Shown one piece after another: positions 1 through 9,925 of a stretch of 64,000 bases of DNA. Every line of letters begins with the position of its first letter. Position 1 is the first letter of the stretch. Made by a program: the position numbers and the translations under genes. The stretch covers positions 42,640 to 106,639 of the forward strand of contig JAMCUL010000006.1 in the NCBI GenBank assembly GCA_023381355.1, in the 5' to 3' direction. This DNA is from Thermoplasmatota archaeon. GTDB lineage: Archaea > Thermoplasmatota > Thermoplasmata > Thermoplasmatales > Thermoplasmataceae. Under the pieces are notes generated by a model, which saw nothing but the letters and a program-made list of their open reading frames with translations, was not told the DNA's origin and ran no database searches.

Positions 1-1
1 T

Positions 2-1207
2 GCATATGGTGTTCACGATCTTGAGAGTATCAGAGGTGACCTTGACTATGAGAATATTTCCATTAGTGAACAATTTGAAACCTATGACGGAATGAATTCT
101 GAAATCTCTCATCTAATAAATGAACACAATAAGGGTATACAGTACGGAAAACTGGCGTTAATAAGGGAAAATGATAAAAAAATATGTGCTCTAAAAGATT
201 CCATTGGCCCAATTTCTATTCCACCTTTGTTCAACTCCAGCAGGACAAAAATTACATCTAAGACCACATCCATACTTGTAGATGTAACTTCACCAAGCAT
301 GTCTGGCCTTATGCTGGGCACGAGACTTGCGACTGGATACTTTAGAAAGTTGGGTAGGAATATAGAATTTGCAGGTGGGAATGACATAAGTTATGTACTG
401 AAGAATTTAAAGAACACCGAATATCCATTGCAAACTGGGAAAATACAGGAGATAGCGGGAATTGAAGTTAGTGCCATGGAAGTAAAACAAAATCTGAAAA
501 AAATGGGGTACAGTTTCAGGTCAAACATGATTGTTGTTCCAGACGAAAGGATAGACGTTATGGGTTTCGAGGATATTGCTGAAGATTTTATCAAGGCCTA
601 TGGACTGAACAGGATTAATGCAAAAGATCTCACTTCAAATTTTACTGGAAGTTTCGAGGTACTGAATCTATTCACCTCTAAGGCAAGGGAAGTCTCGATT
701 GAACTTGGCTTCCAGGAGATCATCAACTTTGTACTTAGAAAAGAAGATGGCGATTCAACATTAGACATAGTTAATGCTAAAAGTGAGGAATACTCAAAAT
801 TAAGAAAGGATCTTGTTGGAGGATTCCTTGAATTTTACCAGAGAAATATGCAATATGGGTTTCCACAGAAAATATTCGAGGTGGGAGACGTATTCAACAG
901 AGGTATACAGGACAGGGTTTTGGGCATTTCAACATGTGGAAGACATGCAAATTATTCTGAAGTAAAAGGCTATCTGGATAGATTCCTTTCGGCATTTACT
1001 GAAAACAGGTTTGAGATAATTAGGGATAACAGGGAAGAGTTTATAGAAGGGAGATCCGGCACCATTGAATTATCTGGAGAAAACATAGGGTACATAGGTG
1101 AATTAACTCCTGGCGTAATATCGAGATATACATTTTATTTTCCTGTAACCTATGCTGAATTGAGCCTCTCAAAACTTCTGAAATGCATAAAGAGTAAACA
1201 TGAATAA
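2..1207 (+). CDS. pheT: Phenylalanyl-tRNA synthetase beta subunit, 5' end cut off by window edge
   Basis: The reading frame is open from base 2 and enters the window already coding, so the true start lies upstream; the methionine at base 92 is internal. The visible 401 residues are the C-terminal part of an archaeal PheRS beta chain: a B3/B4-like segment (LVDVTSPSMSGLML), a B5-like stretch (GKIQEIAGIEVSA) and the catalytic-like core (AEDFIKAYGLNRI, then FQEIINFVLR). With the alpha subunit PheS it charges tRNA-Phe. The first residues (AYGVHDLESI) match the part of the family that precedes the B3/B4 region. pheS would be expected to the left. About 170 bases of AT-rich spacer follow before the next gene. 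Confidence 0.9.
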   Translation, partial: AYGVHDLESIRGDLDYENISISEQFETYDGMNSEISHLINEHNKGIQYGKLALIRENDKKICALKDSIGPISIPPLFNSSRTKITSKTTSILVDVTSPSMSGLMLGTRLATGYFRKLGRNIEFAGGNDISYVLKNLKNTEYPLQTGKIQEIAGIEVSAMEVKQNLKKMGYSFRSNMIVVPDERIDVMGFEDIAEDFIKAYGLNRINAKDLTSNFTGSFEVLNLFTSKAREVSIELGFQEIINFVLRKEDGDSTLDIVNAKSEEYSKLRKDLVGGFLEFYQRNMQYGFPQKIFEVGDVFNRGIQDRVLGISTCGRHANYSEVKGYLDRFLSAFTENRFEIIRDNREEFIEGRSGTIELSGENIGYIGELTPGVISRYTFYFPVTYAELSLSKLLKCIKSKHE

Positions 1208-1378
1208 AGTATCATATATTGGTACAACAAAATAGAAACTTAAATGACGGAAATAATTGGCTATTGTATTTTCTATTGTAACAATATTCATTTAAAATTT
1301 GGCATTTATTAGTTAGAATAACTACAAAATACTTTTAATTAACTATAATCTATGATTTTGAAATAGGTGATTCAATAA

Positions 1379-3202
1379 ATGATAGCAATTGAGGAAAAGA
1401 AAAAATACCCGGATATCAGATTTGCGTCTGATTTCGAGTTGAGCAAGAATGCGCCATTTAAGACGGTTGATGAGTTTGTGCAGAGCATGGGACACCTTGT
1501 GAATGATGACATGCTCCTGATAAGAGTGACAGAAAGTCTCTGCCCAATATGTGTCGACGATGAAAAATTTGATCAGATGAGAATCCCCGCAATTGTATAT
1601 GAAAACGGTGGAGAAGTCAAGTTAATAAAGGAATGTGCAGAGCACGGAATCACCAAAGAGAAATACTGGGAAGATTATGAAATGTATGAAGAGGCTAAGA
1701 AATGGCAGGATGGAGGAGTGAAGATACTAAATCCCCATGTGGCCTATCTGGAGTCTAAGATTGTTTGCCCAACTCACTGTGGACTTTGCGTTAAGCACAA
1801 GTCACATACAGGATTGGGAAACGTGGTTGTAACGAACCGCTGTGATCTGTCTTGCTGGTACTGTTTCTTCTACGCAAAGGAGAACGAGCCAATATATGAG
1901 CCATCCCAGGATCAGGTCAGGATGATGCTCAGAAGAATGAGGAACGAAAAGCCTGTTGGCGCAAATGCAGTTCAGATAACTGGTGGTGAGCCTACAATCA
2001 GAGATGACATACTTGATGTTATCAAAATAGCAAGAGAGGAAGGCTACGAGCATATCCAGCTGAACACAAACAGTGTCAGGGCTGCATTCGATCCTGACTT
2101 TCCGAAGAAGATCAGGGAGGCAGGATCAAATGTTATATACACAAGTTTTGACGGCCCTACGCCCAGATCAAACCCTAAGAATTTCTGGGAAGTTCCAGCC
2201 GCCCTTGAAAACTACAAGAATGCCCCACTTGGTGTCGTCCTTGTTCCCACAGTTATAGGTGGAATCAACGATATGTACCTTGGTGACATAATAAAGTTTG
2301 GGCTTAACAACATAGATGCTGTTAGGGCTGTCAATTTCCAGCCGGTGAGCCTTGTAGGAAGAATGCCTGACAGGATGAGGGAGAAACAGAGAGTTACCAT
2401 ACCTGGATGCATCAAGAAAATAGAACAGCAGACAGATGGTCTCATTGGAAGGGAAGACTTCTTCACAGTTCCATCCACGACAAAGATTTCCAACTTCGTT
2501 GAACAGCTCAAGGGTAAGGACATGTACAAGCTGTCCATTCACTTTGCCTGCGGTATGGGTACCTATCTGTTCAAAGAAGACGACAAGGTAACCCCGATAA
2601 CGAGGTTCATAGATGTCAGGGGAATGTTCGAATACATTGGAGAACTATCTGACGAGATTAAAGGCTCCAGCATAAAGACGCTTTCAAAAGCTTCTTCACT
2701 TGCAAAGCTTCTAAAGAATATGAAGAGATTCGTGGATTACGAGAAAGCTCCAAAGGACTTCAGCCTCAAGGATATGATATACAACGCCTTTACCGAGGGA
2801 GATTATCATGGTCTCAAGGCCTTCCATTACAAGAGCATGTTCGTCGGCTTCATGCATTTCATGGATCCTTACACCTATGATGTTGACAGAGTTGAAAGGT
2901 GTGATATACATTACGCCATGCCTGACGGCAGAGTAGTTCCCTTCTGTGCATTCAACGTAATTCCAGAACTGTACAGAGATGCAACCCAGAGGAAATATTC
3001 AATCCCGGCAAAAACATATGAGGAGAGAACTGGAAAGAACCTGAAGAAGGAGAAGTACTTTAGGGAGTACACAATGGAAGAGAAGAGATCAATAATTGAC
3101 TTCTACGAGAGAAGCATAGGAAGAAAACTCTCACAGGACGAAATTGGTCTTAACCTTGAAGAAGCCATACCGGTTATATCATCCTCAAAGCCCGAGGAAT
3201 AA
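1379..3202 (+). CDS. tes: Radical SAM tetraether lipid synthase (Tes-like, COG1964)
   Basis: A 607-residue radical SAM protein with the cluster motif CDLSCWYCFF (Cys155, Cys159, Cys162) and further cysteine groups: an N-terminal CPIC, CPTHCGLC before the SAM domain, and C-terminal CDIHYAMPDG and FCAFN. This pattern is that of the MJ0619/MA_1486 family, shown to join two archaeol chains into membrane-spanning glycerol tetraethers (GDGT), with extra iron-sulfur clusters beside the SAM cluster. A GGTGA ribosome-binding site sits 8 bases before the ATG. The gene stands alone and is followed by a T-rich tract. Thermoplasmatales membranes are mostly tetraether, so the role fits. Family assignment is from motifs; activity is inferred. 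Confidence 0.85.
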   Translation: MIAIEEKKKYPDIRFASDFELSKNAPFKTVDEFVQSMGHLVNDDMLLIRVTESLCPICVDDEKFDQMRIPAIVYENGGEVKLIKECAEHGITKEKYWEDYEMYEEAKKWQDGGVKILNPHVAYLESKIVCPTHCGLCVKHKSHTGLGNVVVTNRCDLSCWYCFFYAKENEPIYEPSQDQVRMMLRRMRNEKPVGANAVQITGGEPTIRDDILDVIKIAREEGYEHIQLNTNSVRAAFDPDFPKKIREAGSNVIYTSFDGPTPRSNPKNFWEVPAALENYKNAPLGVVLVPTVIGGINDMYLGDIIKFGLNNIDAVRAVNFQPVSLVGRMPDRMREKQRVTIPGCIKKIEQQTDGLIGREDFFTVPSTTKISNFVEQLKGKDMYKLSIHFACGMGTYLFKEDDKVTPITRFIDVRGMFEYIGELSDEIKGSSIKTLSKASSLAKLLKNMKRFVDYEKAPKDFSLKDMIYNAFTEGDYHGLKAFHYKSMFVGFMHFMDPYTYDVDRVERCDIHYAMPDGRVVPFCAFNVIPELYRDATQRKYSIPAKTYEERTGKNLKKEKYFREYTMEEKRSIIDFYERSIGRKLSQDEIGLNLEEAIPVISSSKPEE

Positions 3203-3210
3203 ATAACCCA

Positions 3211-3237
3211 TTTTCCCTAAATTTTTTATAAATTTTT
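3211..3237 (+). terminator. T-rich transcription terminator after tes
   Basis: Runs of four, six and five T lie within 27 bases just after the tes stop codon. Archaeal RNA polymerase terminates at oligo-T on the coding strand, so this is a likely terminator separating tes from the archease gene. Confidence 0.4.
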
Positions 3238-3267
3238 AGCATTCTCATACCAGGTTGTTGTTTTACC

Positions 3268-3669
3268 ATGTTTGAACTGATCGATAATACTGCCGATGTT
3301 ACAATTAGAGTCACCTACGAGGATATTTTCGACCTTTTTAATTCACTGACGTCTGGATTCAGATTCCTGATGATCGAAGACCAGGAGCTACAGGGCAATA
3401 TTGCTGAGACCCACTGTTACACATTTGATTTAAATGAAAAAATATACAGAATGGCTGTGGACCTCCTTAACTCGTTTATTTTTGAGTTTGATCTTCTCCA
3501 CGCCATTCCTTACAGATGTAATGTCAGTGTAGAGCAGAGTACAGTGAAGGTTCTCGTTGACTTTCTGATTCTGGAAAATGGTCAAACTCTGGTTAATATT
3601 CCTAAGGCCGCAACTTATGCTTCCATGGGAAATATAGCCAAAATGGTAGAAATTACGCTAGATGTTTAG
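3268..3669 (+). CDS. Archease (SHS2-domain cofactor of RtcB RNA ligase)
   Basis: A 133-residue protein beginning FELIDNTADVTIRV, which matches the archease N-terminus (FE-x-x-DHTAD), and ending with KAATYASM and EITLDV, which match the conserved KAxTY and C-terminal strand. The usual DHTAD is DNTAD here, so one conserved histidine is replaced by asparagine. Archease activates the tRNA-splicing ligase RtcB by promoting its guanylylation. No rtcB is in this window. The middle of the protein is more divergent than usual. The start has no clear ribosome-binding site. Confidence 0.75.
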   Translation: MFELIDNTADVTIRVTYEDIFDLFNSLTSGFRFLMIEDQELQGNIAETHCYTFDLNEKIYRMAVDLLNSFIFEFDLLHAIPYRCNVSVEQSTVKVLVDFLILENGQTLVNIPKAATYASMGNIAKMVEITLDV

Positions 3670-3682
3670 ATACTCACCCCAA

Positions 3683-3697
3683 GATTATATTTTTATC
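3683..3697 (+). promoter_or_regulatory. TATA-like promoter element of pdaD
   Basis: The AT-rich box GATTATATTTTTAT is centred about 30 bases before the pdaD ATG, the spacing expected for an archaeal promoter driving a nearly leaderless message. It would also drive the overlapping leuS and aldolase/SDR genes. Confidence 0.4.
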
Positions 3698-3721
3698 TTA
3701 TAGTAAGATATACCGGATGAA

Positions 3722-4270
3722 ATGACAAATTTAGTTCCTTCAAAACTCTTCTTTACCAGAGGTGTGGGGAGAGGAGATACAATGCTGAGATCATTTGAGG
3801 AGGCCCTCAGGGATGCAGGAATTGCACAATTCAATATTGTGAGCGTGAGTTCTATATTTCCACCGGGGGCCACAGTCATAGAGCGGGATGATGGTCTGAA
3901 ACACCTTTCCCCGGGCCAGATTCTTTTCACTGTCCTGGCTAGGAATGCCTCAAACGAGCTTAACAGGATGGTTTCATCTGCCATCGGATATGCAATTCCT
4001 ACAGATAGAAGCAAGTGGGGATATCTAAGTGAACATCACAGTTTTGGAGAAACGGAAAAGAAGGCAGGTTTTTTTGCTGAAAAGCTTGCAGCTGAAATGC
4101 TAGCAAGCACAATGGGCGAGCAGGACCAGTTAAGGTGGAATCCAGAAAGGGAGGAATATACCCTTACTGACAGAATTCTCCAAACAAGGAATATTTGCTC
4201 AACTGCAATAGTATTGAAGGAGGAGGAGTGGACAACCACTGTTGCGGCCGCTGTACTGATCCTGGAATGA
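3722..4270 (+). CDS. pdaD: Pyruvoyl-dependent arginine decarboxylase proenzyme
   Basis: A 182-residue protein with the family start ([13 protein letters not shown]) and the self-cleavage site SVSSIFPPG; cleavage between Ser43 and Ser44 would generate the pyruvoyl cofactor on the larger chain. It converts arginine to agmatine, the first step of archaeal spermidine synthesis. The acidic segment after VSAIGYA-like [10 protein letters not shown] and the [13 protein letters not shown] stretch are also typical. The stop codon overlaps the leuS start by four bases (ATGA), so the two are co-translated. The partner enzyme, S-adenosylmethionine decarboxylase, is encoded at 17488-17880. Confidence 0.92.
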   Translation: MTNLVPSKLFFTRGVGRGDTMLRSFEEALRDAGIAQFNIVSVSSIFPPGATVIERDDGLKHLSPGQILFTVLARNASNELNRMVSSAIGYAIPTDRSKWGYLSEHHSFGETEKKAGFFAEKLAAEMLASTMGEQDQLRWNPEREEYTLTDRILQTRNICSTAIVLKEEEWTTTVAAAVLILE

Positions 4271-6954
4271 TTCCAATGATAGATGAGAAACACTGGCAGG
4301 ATGAATGGGAAAAATTGGATATGTTTGTATCCAGGAAGGACGGGAGAAAGAAATTCTTCATAACCGTTCCATGGCCATACACAAGCGGACCTCTTCATGT
4401 TGGACATGGCCGAACATATACAATAGCTGATTTCATCGCCAGGTTTAAGAGACTCATGGGTTACAATGTACTTTTTCCAATGGGATTTCACGAAAGTGGT
4501 ACACCTATTGAGGCGATATCAGATAAGCTAAGGAAAAATGACCAAAAGACAGTGGCACTTTACCGGAAATATATTGCAGAATATGAAAACAAGGATAATG
4601 TAGAGGCTACAATAGAAAAATTCTTTGATCCACAGGAAGTGGCTGATTTCTTTGCAGATAAGATAATAAAGGATTTCAAGGCGCTAGGTTATTCAATAGA
4701 CTGGACGAGAACGTTCAGATCTGTTGACGAAAGGTATAAGAAGATGGTTGAATGGCAATTCAGGAAACTTGATTCTCTTGGTTTTCTGACAAAGGGAAGC
4801 CATGCAGTGCTGTATTCCCCGGAGGACGGGAATGCGGTAGGAGAGGACGACATAGAAGATGGAGATACAAACAAGGTTTCTATTGAGGAATTTGTTACAG
4901 TTCTTTTCAAGGGCAAGCATTTCTACCTCGCAGCATCTTCCCTAAGGCCGGAAACAATATACGGAATAACAAATCTTTGGATAAACCAGAAGGCAAAATA
5001 TGTAATTCTCAAGATTAATGGTAAGAAGGTTGTTATGACAAGAGAAGCGTCTGAAAAATATGCGTATCAGAACAGAAAAATTGAAATTATTGGGAATTGT
5101 AAACTGAGTGAAATAATAGAGGATGAATATGATGTCCCTCTTTCCGGGAAGAAGGTGAAGGCGTACCTTAACGATGAAATAGATCCCGATCATGCGACTG
5201 GGGTCGTTTATTCTGTTCCCGGGCACTCAGTAAAGGATTATTATTACCTGGAAAAGCTTGGAATTGCCACAGAAATGGATACTATGATAGAAATTGGCGG
5301 CAAGAATACAAATGTACGGGAATATCTGGATAAGTACCAGGATCTTGAACAGGCCAATGCAGATCTCTACAGGGACGAGTATTACTCGGGCAAAGTCAGG
5401 AAGGGGATACCTGAAATTGAGGGAATTTCCGTAAAGGAAGCAAGGGAAATAATAAAGAAAAGACTCATAAATGAGGATCTTGCGTTTATTTTCCTCGAGA
5501 CTACACGCAAGGCCAGGACGCGAAATGGGGGAAAGGTCGTAGTTTCAGTGATTGATGATCAGTGGTTTATTGATTATTCAAACAAAAAGTGGAAAGAAGA
5601 AACCAGAAAACACGTTAAGGACATGGATTTCCAGCCCGATTTCTACAAAAAGAACATGCTTGATATTGTTGACTGGATTGCTGAAAGGGCATGTGCAAGA
5701 AGAAGGGGACTCGGGACAGAATTGCCAATGGACAGGAGCTGGGTCATAGAATCTCTCTCAGATTCTACAATTTATCCCGCATTCTATACCATGTCACCAT
5801 TCATAAGGGATGCAAACCAGCTGAATGATGACTTTTTTGATATGATTTTTGATGCGTCAAATCCAAATCCTGCCGAATCTGAATATAAAGAAGCCGCTGA
5901 GGAATTCAGGTACTGGTACGGAGTTGATCAGAGGATTACATCGAGCCCGCACATGTCCAATCACCTTATCTTCTACATAATGAATCATGTAGCGTTGTTT
6001 AATAATCAATACTGGCCAAAGGGAATAACAATCTCTGGTACGGTTATATCCAACGGGGCTAAAATATCAAAGAGCAAGGGGAACGGCATTTCGCTACTTG
6101 ATGTTGTTCGTATATACGGTGCCGATTTGTTCAGAATGTATGTTGCTGTAAATTCTGATGTTCCGTCTTCATTAGACTGGAACGAGAAGGATGTTGCAGT
6201 AATAAGGAACAAATATGAAGAGCTGTGTTCAGTGCTTGATGAAGCCTCGACAGGATCACGGGAATGTAAAGGAGTTGAATACGAGTTATTCCTCTCAAAA
6301 TTTGCTCTTCACCATGAAAAGTTCATAGAGAAAATGGAAAAATTATCTGTGCGCGATGCATATATCGAGATAATTTATGAGGTCCTGAACGATCTTTCAG
6401 AGTTAAGGAACATGGGCGGAAACCCCACAGATGCTACCAGGAAGATTTCCAGGGATTGGTTACAGATGCTATCCTGTGTTATTCCCCACACATGTGAACA
6501 TTTCTGGAAGAAGTTTGGATTTGAAGGATACGTAAGTAAAAGTATTTTAAGCGACAGCAGGGTGAACGCAGATGAACTTAATCTTATCAGGGAGTGGAAA
6601 TACTGCCAGGGTATTATTGCTGATGTAAGATCCATCGAAAAAGTCACGAAAATAAAGGCGAGAAAGGTGGAGATAATCATGGCAGACAGGATAATGTACG
6701 AGGATGCAGAGAAGATTTTACATAATGACTACAATGTGAAAAGAAAAGGTGCAATACAGGCCATCAAGAGGATGCAAAACAAACTTTCCCTTGAACTAGA
6801 TGAAGCGGGCGCCCTGACCAGATTCCAGAAAATCGTGGAAAGAATCACGGGCTGGAGTATATCAACAAGGGTATTTATTGAGACAGACAATAAAATGCCC
6901 CTCCCGGGCAGGCCAGTTATAAATATAGAAGGTGATAGAAATGACAATGATTAA
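4267..6954 (+). CDS. leuS: Leucyl-tRNA synthetase (archaeal type)
   Basis: An 895-residue class I synthetase. The HIGH signature is HVGH near residue 44 ([15 protein letters not shown]) and the KMSKS loop is KISKS near residue 599. The editing insertion holds the threonine-rich LRPETIYG motif. I chose the ATG at 4267 because it overlaps the pdaD stop (ATGA) and gives the expected start [14 protein letters not shown]; a longer frame from 4195 would add 24 residues that overlap pdaD and do not resemble LeuRS. The last 14 bases overlap the next gene. Confidence 0.95.
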   Translation: MIPMIDEKHWQDEWEKLDMFVSRKDGRKKFFITVPWPYTSGPLHVGHGRTYTIADFIARFKRLMGYNVLFPMGFHESGTPIEAISDKLRKNDQKTVALYRKYIAEYENKDNVEATIEKFFDPQEVADFFADKIIKDFKALGYSIDWTRTFRSVDERYKKMVEWQFRKLDSLGFLTKGSHAVLYSPEDGNAVGEDDIEDGDTNKVSIEEFVTVLFKGKHFYLAASSLRPETIYGITNLWINQKAKYVILKINGKKVVMTREASEKYAYQNRKIEIIGNCKLSEIIEDEYDVPLSGKKVKAYLNDEIDPDHATGVVYSVPGHSVKDYYYLEKLGIATEMDTMIEIGGKNTNVREYLDKYQDLEQANADLYRDEYYSGKVRKGIPEIEGISVKEAREIIKKRLINEDLAFIFLETTRKARTRNGGKVVVSVIDDQWFIDYSNKKWKEETRKHVKDMDFQPDFYKKNMLDIVDWIAERACARRRGLGTELPMDRSWVIESLSDSTIYPAFYTMSPFIRDANQLNDDFFDMIFDASNPNPAESEYKEAAEEFRYWYGVDQRITSSPHMSNHLIFYIMNHVALFNNQYWPKGITISGTVISNGAKISKSKGNGISLLDVVRIYGADLFRMYVAVNSDVPSSLDWNEKDVAVIRNKYEELCSVLDEASTGSRECKGVEYELFLSKFALHHEKFIEKMEKLSVRDAYIEIIYEVLNDLSELRNMGGNPTDATRKISRDWLQMLSCVIPHTCEHFWKKFGFEGYVSKSILSDSRVNADELNLIREWKYCQGIIADVRSIEKVTKIKARKVEIIMADRIMYEDAEKILHNDYNVKRKGAIQAIKRMQNKLSLELDEAGALTRFQKIVERITGWSISTRVFIETDNKMPLPGRPVINIEGDRNDND

Positions 6955-8878
6955 TGACAGGATTGTGACAGCCAGGAAGCTTGGTAGTGACATGGACCTT
7001 GTTCTTCATGGCGGCGGAAATGCAAGTGTTAAGGTTGTGGAAATTGACCATGCAGGAAGAGAAGTTAAAACCTTGAGAGTGAAAGGAAGTGGGTCTGATA
7101 TGGCCACTATAAATGAGAAAGGATTCACTGGCCTGAGAATGGAGGATCTGACTCTGGCAAAGGACATTGAGAGGATGAGTGATCTTGAAATGATGGACTA
7201 CCTGAGGAAGAGCATGCTGGATCCTTCAGAACCGGCTCCATCTGTAGAAAGCTTTCTCCACGCATTCATTCCTTATACATTTGTTGACCATACACATTCT
7301 GATTTTATCCTTATGCTGACAAATTCTTCAATGCAGGATAGCGATATCAAGAAAATACTTGGAAATGTTGTTGTTGTCCCATATATTCCACCGGGCTTCA
7401 CCCTTGCCAGGGAAATACTCAAGATAATGAATGTGATGACGCCAGACGTAGAGGGAATTGTACTCAAAAAACACGGCCTCTTTACATTCGGCGAGACTGC
7501 AGAAGAGAGTTATGGTAAGCATATACGGATAGTAGAAAGAGCAAAAAAATACATCAGCGATAAACTTGGCTCTATTGATCTGGAAACAATATATGATAAA
7601 GACAGCACGTTCAGCAGAATAATCCCTGAAATAAGAGGTATTCTTTCGTCAAAATACAGGAAGACAGTCTTCGTGGATACCGGTGAGCAAGCCCTGGCTA
7701 TAAGCAGATCCAGGGAGGCGGAGGTATTCGTGGAAAGTGGTCCTGCCACACCGGATATGCTGATAAGGACAAAATACGACTACCTCTATCTTAAGGATGA
7801 AAAAAACTATCCAGAGGAGATTGAAAAATTCAAGAATAAATATGAGAAGGAATACAGTGAATACGTAAATGGGTTCAAGATGCACGATCCATATCCGACA
7901 ATAATTGTAATGCGAGGGTATGGAATCCTGACTGCATCAAGAACAATAAGTGAATGCAGGATCATCAGGGACCAGTTTGTCCACTCCATTCGTGTAAACA
8001 CAGCGGCATCAAGGCTAGGCAAACAGGAATTCATAACCAGAAAAGAAGCCTATGACATGGAATACTGGCCACTGGAAGAGGCAAAACTCAAGAAGTTTGT
8101 ACCGAGGAAGAATGAGGGAAGCATAGCCCTGGTTACAGGAGCAGCTAATGGAATAGGGCTTGAGGCCATGAAGAAACTTTCAGAAACTGGTGCTAATGTT
8201 GTTGCGGCTGATCTGGACGAGAAAGTTCTGAATATGGCAAGTGAGGTGGCAGAGAAAACAAAGACAAGGACAGAAGGTTACGTGATAGACCTCTCAAACA
8301 GCGGGCAGGTTGAGAGGATGATGGTATATATTGAGCAGAAATTTGGCGGAATTGACATCGTGTTTCAGAATGCAGGTATACTGAAGTCCGAATATATAGA
8401 AGAGATAAAACTTGAAACGCTGATGAAGCACCTTGAAATAAATTCAATTGCCCCTTTCATAATATCCCAGAAAGCTTTCAACATAATGAGAAGACAGGGA
8501 ACAGGAGGCAATTTTGTTTTCAACATTACCAAGAACCTCACTCATCCAGGTCCTGGGATGATTTCCTATGGGACCAGCAAAGCATTCTCTGCACAGCTGT
8601 GCCATTATATAGCGAAAGAGGGTGGCAGGTACGGAATCAGGTCTAATATTATTAACCCGGACAAAATCTTCAGGAATTCAAGGATATGGGATAATGGAGT
8701 GCTGGAATCAAGAGCAAGGGCGAAGGGAATCACGGAGGAGGAATACAAGAAGGGAAATCTATTGAGGAGGGAGGTTCTTCCTGAACACGTTGCAAACATG
8801 CTCCTTTCTATGATCGATGAGGATATTTTTGGTGCGACCACCGATGCAATGGTTCCAGTTGATGGCGGGATATTATAA
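6941..8878 (+). CDS. Class II aldolase / short-chain dehydrogenase fusion (RhaD-ADH-like)
   Basis: A 645-residue two-domain protein. Residues 1-380 are a class II aldolase/adducin domain with the metal-binding histidines VDHTHSD and KKHGLFTFGE. From about residue 390 there is an SDR domain with the nucleotide motif TGAANGIG, NAG, and YGTSK. The family resembles bacterial bifunctional rhamnulose-1-phosphate aldolase/lactaldehyde dehydrogenases. The SDR serine 13 residues before the tyrosine is threonine here. The start is the ATG after GGTGAT (6931-6936), overlapping the leuS end by 14 bases. The sugar substrate cannot be read from the sequence. Its stop overlaps the convergent flavoprotein gene by six bases. 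Confidence 0.8.
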   Translation: MTMINDRIVTARKLGSDMDLVLHGGGNASVKVVEIDHAGREVKTLRVKGSGSDMATINEKGFTGLRMEDLTLAKDIERMSDLEMMDYLRKSMLDPSEPAPSVESFLHAFIPYTFVDHTHSDFILMLTNSSMQDSDIKKILGNVVVVPYIPPGFTLAREILKIMNVMTPDVEGIVLKKHGLFTFGETAEESYGKHIRIVERAKKYISDKLGSIDLETIYDKDSTFSRIIPEIRGILSSKYRKTVFVDTGEQALAISRSREAEVFVESGPATPDMLIRTKYDYLYLKDEKNYPEEIEKFKNKYEKEYSEYVNGFKMHDPYPTIIVMRGYGILTASRTISECRIIRDQFVHSIRVNTAASRLGKQEFITRKEAYDMEYWPLEEAKLKKFVPRKNEGSIALVTGAANGIGLEAMKKLSETGANVVAADLDEKVLNMASEVAEKTKTRTEGYVIDLSNSGQVERMMVYIEQKFGGIDIVFQNAGILKSEYIEEIKLETLMKHLEINSIAPFIISQKAFNIMRRQGTGGNFVFNITKNLTHPGPGMISYGTSKAFSAQLCHYIAKEGGRYGIRSNIINPDKIFRNSRIWDNGVLESRARAKGITEEEYKKGNLLRREVLPEHVANMLLSMIDEDIFGATTDAMVPVDGGIL

Positions 8879-9838
8879 GAAATGTCTCAATATTTTAAGA
8901 TAATCTGGTTTAATGCCAAAGTTCTTCAATTCCTTCATGGCATGCCTTGCCGCCATTATATTTCCTGCAGTCAGTGTCTTGCCGGACTGGATATTTGAGA
9001 CCAGGGTAGAAATCAACTTGAAATTTTGCATCCTCTTCATCACTGAATCCGTGTATTTTATGGAAATTTCATGAATATCTTCTGTACTGCTGACTATGTT
9101 GAAAAACTTCTCAGCATTTTCAATGGCCGGAACTATCCCCTCACCGAGCAAGGGCGATATGTATCCTATGCTTTCCCCAATACCTATAACGTTCCCACTG
9201 ATTATCTCACCGATAGTTGGCGCCATCCTTATTTTCCTTGAAAGGATAGATGTACCATTAAACTGGGCCAGGTAGGATCGAACCTCACCAAGATCCACTC
9301 CCCCTGCCCCTATGTGATACCGATCACCCAGTGGAAATGACCAGAAATACCCCCTTCCTCTCCTGAAAAAATTGAAGTAAAAACCATCATATGGTGAGGA
9401 TTTACATACCTTCTCGATTGCAAACATCGTTTGATCAGACTGGACCTTGCCAAGATATGCTCTTGATATTCCTGTACAGTCCAGAATAACTGAGTTCCTG
9501 TCATTTATCATACCTCTCTGATAGGGCATGCCGCCTCTCATCAGTAGCTCCATCTTCATCTTATTGATTGTACTGAGCCCATTCTGCAAAAACTCCGTCT
9601 TTTCAAAGTTATTTCCTGAAATCCATATCCTACCTGTATCTACTTCGGCTATTTCATCAAATGAGATTGAAAGCTTTTTCAGATAAGGATCTATTGAATT
9701 CCTGTTTGTAGCAAATCCACATGGTATATAGAAATTAGGTCTCTTTGGGTCATATATTTCAACATCAAACCCGGAAGCTTTCATTCTTCCAAAGAGATAC
9801 GATCCGGCAACACCTGCTCCGCCTATTTTCCAAGACAC
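8873..9838 (-). CDS. FAD-dependent geranylgeranyl reductase family protein
   Basis: A 321-residue flavoprotein. The N-terminus has a dinucleotide fold (IGGAGVAGSYL, with acidic EIYD at strand 2). GYFWSFPLGDRYHIGAGG matches the YxWxFPx(7-8)GxG signature of archaeal geranylgeranyl reductases, and IGESIGYISPLLGEGI matches the second FAD motif. Such enzymes saturate the isoprenoid chains of archaeal lipids. At 321 residues it is shorter than most (about 400), so it may be a paralogue rather than the main enzyme. The start is GTG; no ribosome-binding site is visible. It is divergent from truA, with about 90 bases of shared upstream region. Confidence 0.75.
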   Translation of the reverse strand: MSWKIGGAGVAGSYLFGRMKASGFDVEIYDPKRPNFYIPCGFATNRNSIDPYLKKLSISFDEIAEVDTGRIWISGNNFEKTEFLQNGLSTINKMKMELLMRGGMPYQRGMINDRNSVILDCTGISRAYLGKVQSDQTMFAIEKVCKSSPYDGFYFNFFRRGRGYFWSFPLGDRYHIGAGGVDLGEVRSYLAQFNGTSILSRKIRMAPTIGEIISGNVIGIGESIGYISPLLGEGIVPAIENAEKFFNIVSSTEDIHEISIKYTDSVMKRMQNFKLISTLVSNIQSGKTLTAGNIMAARHAMKELKNFGIKPDYLKILRHFL

Positions 9839-9925
9839 GGGGTATTATTGCTGGCTTTTTTAATTACTTTTCTTAAATCGGGAATGAAAAGCAATACCAA
9901 AAAACATATAGATATATTAACTGCA

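Noticed and set aside
4195..4266. Earlier leuS start at 4195
   Set aside because: The extra 24 residues (with four cysteines) are not part of LeuRS and lie inside pdaD; ATG 4267 forms the usual ATGA overlap.
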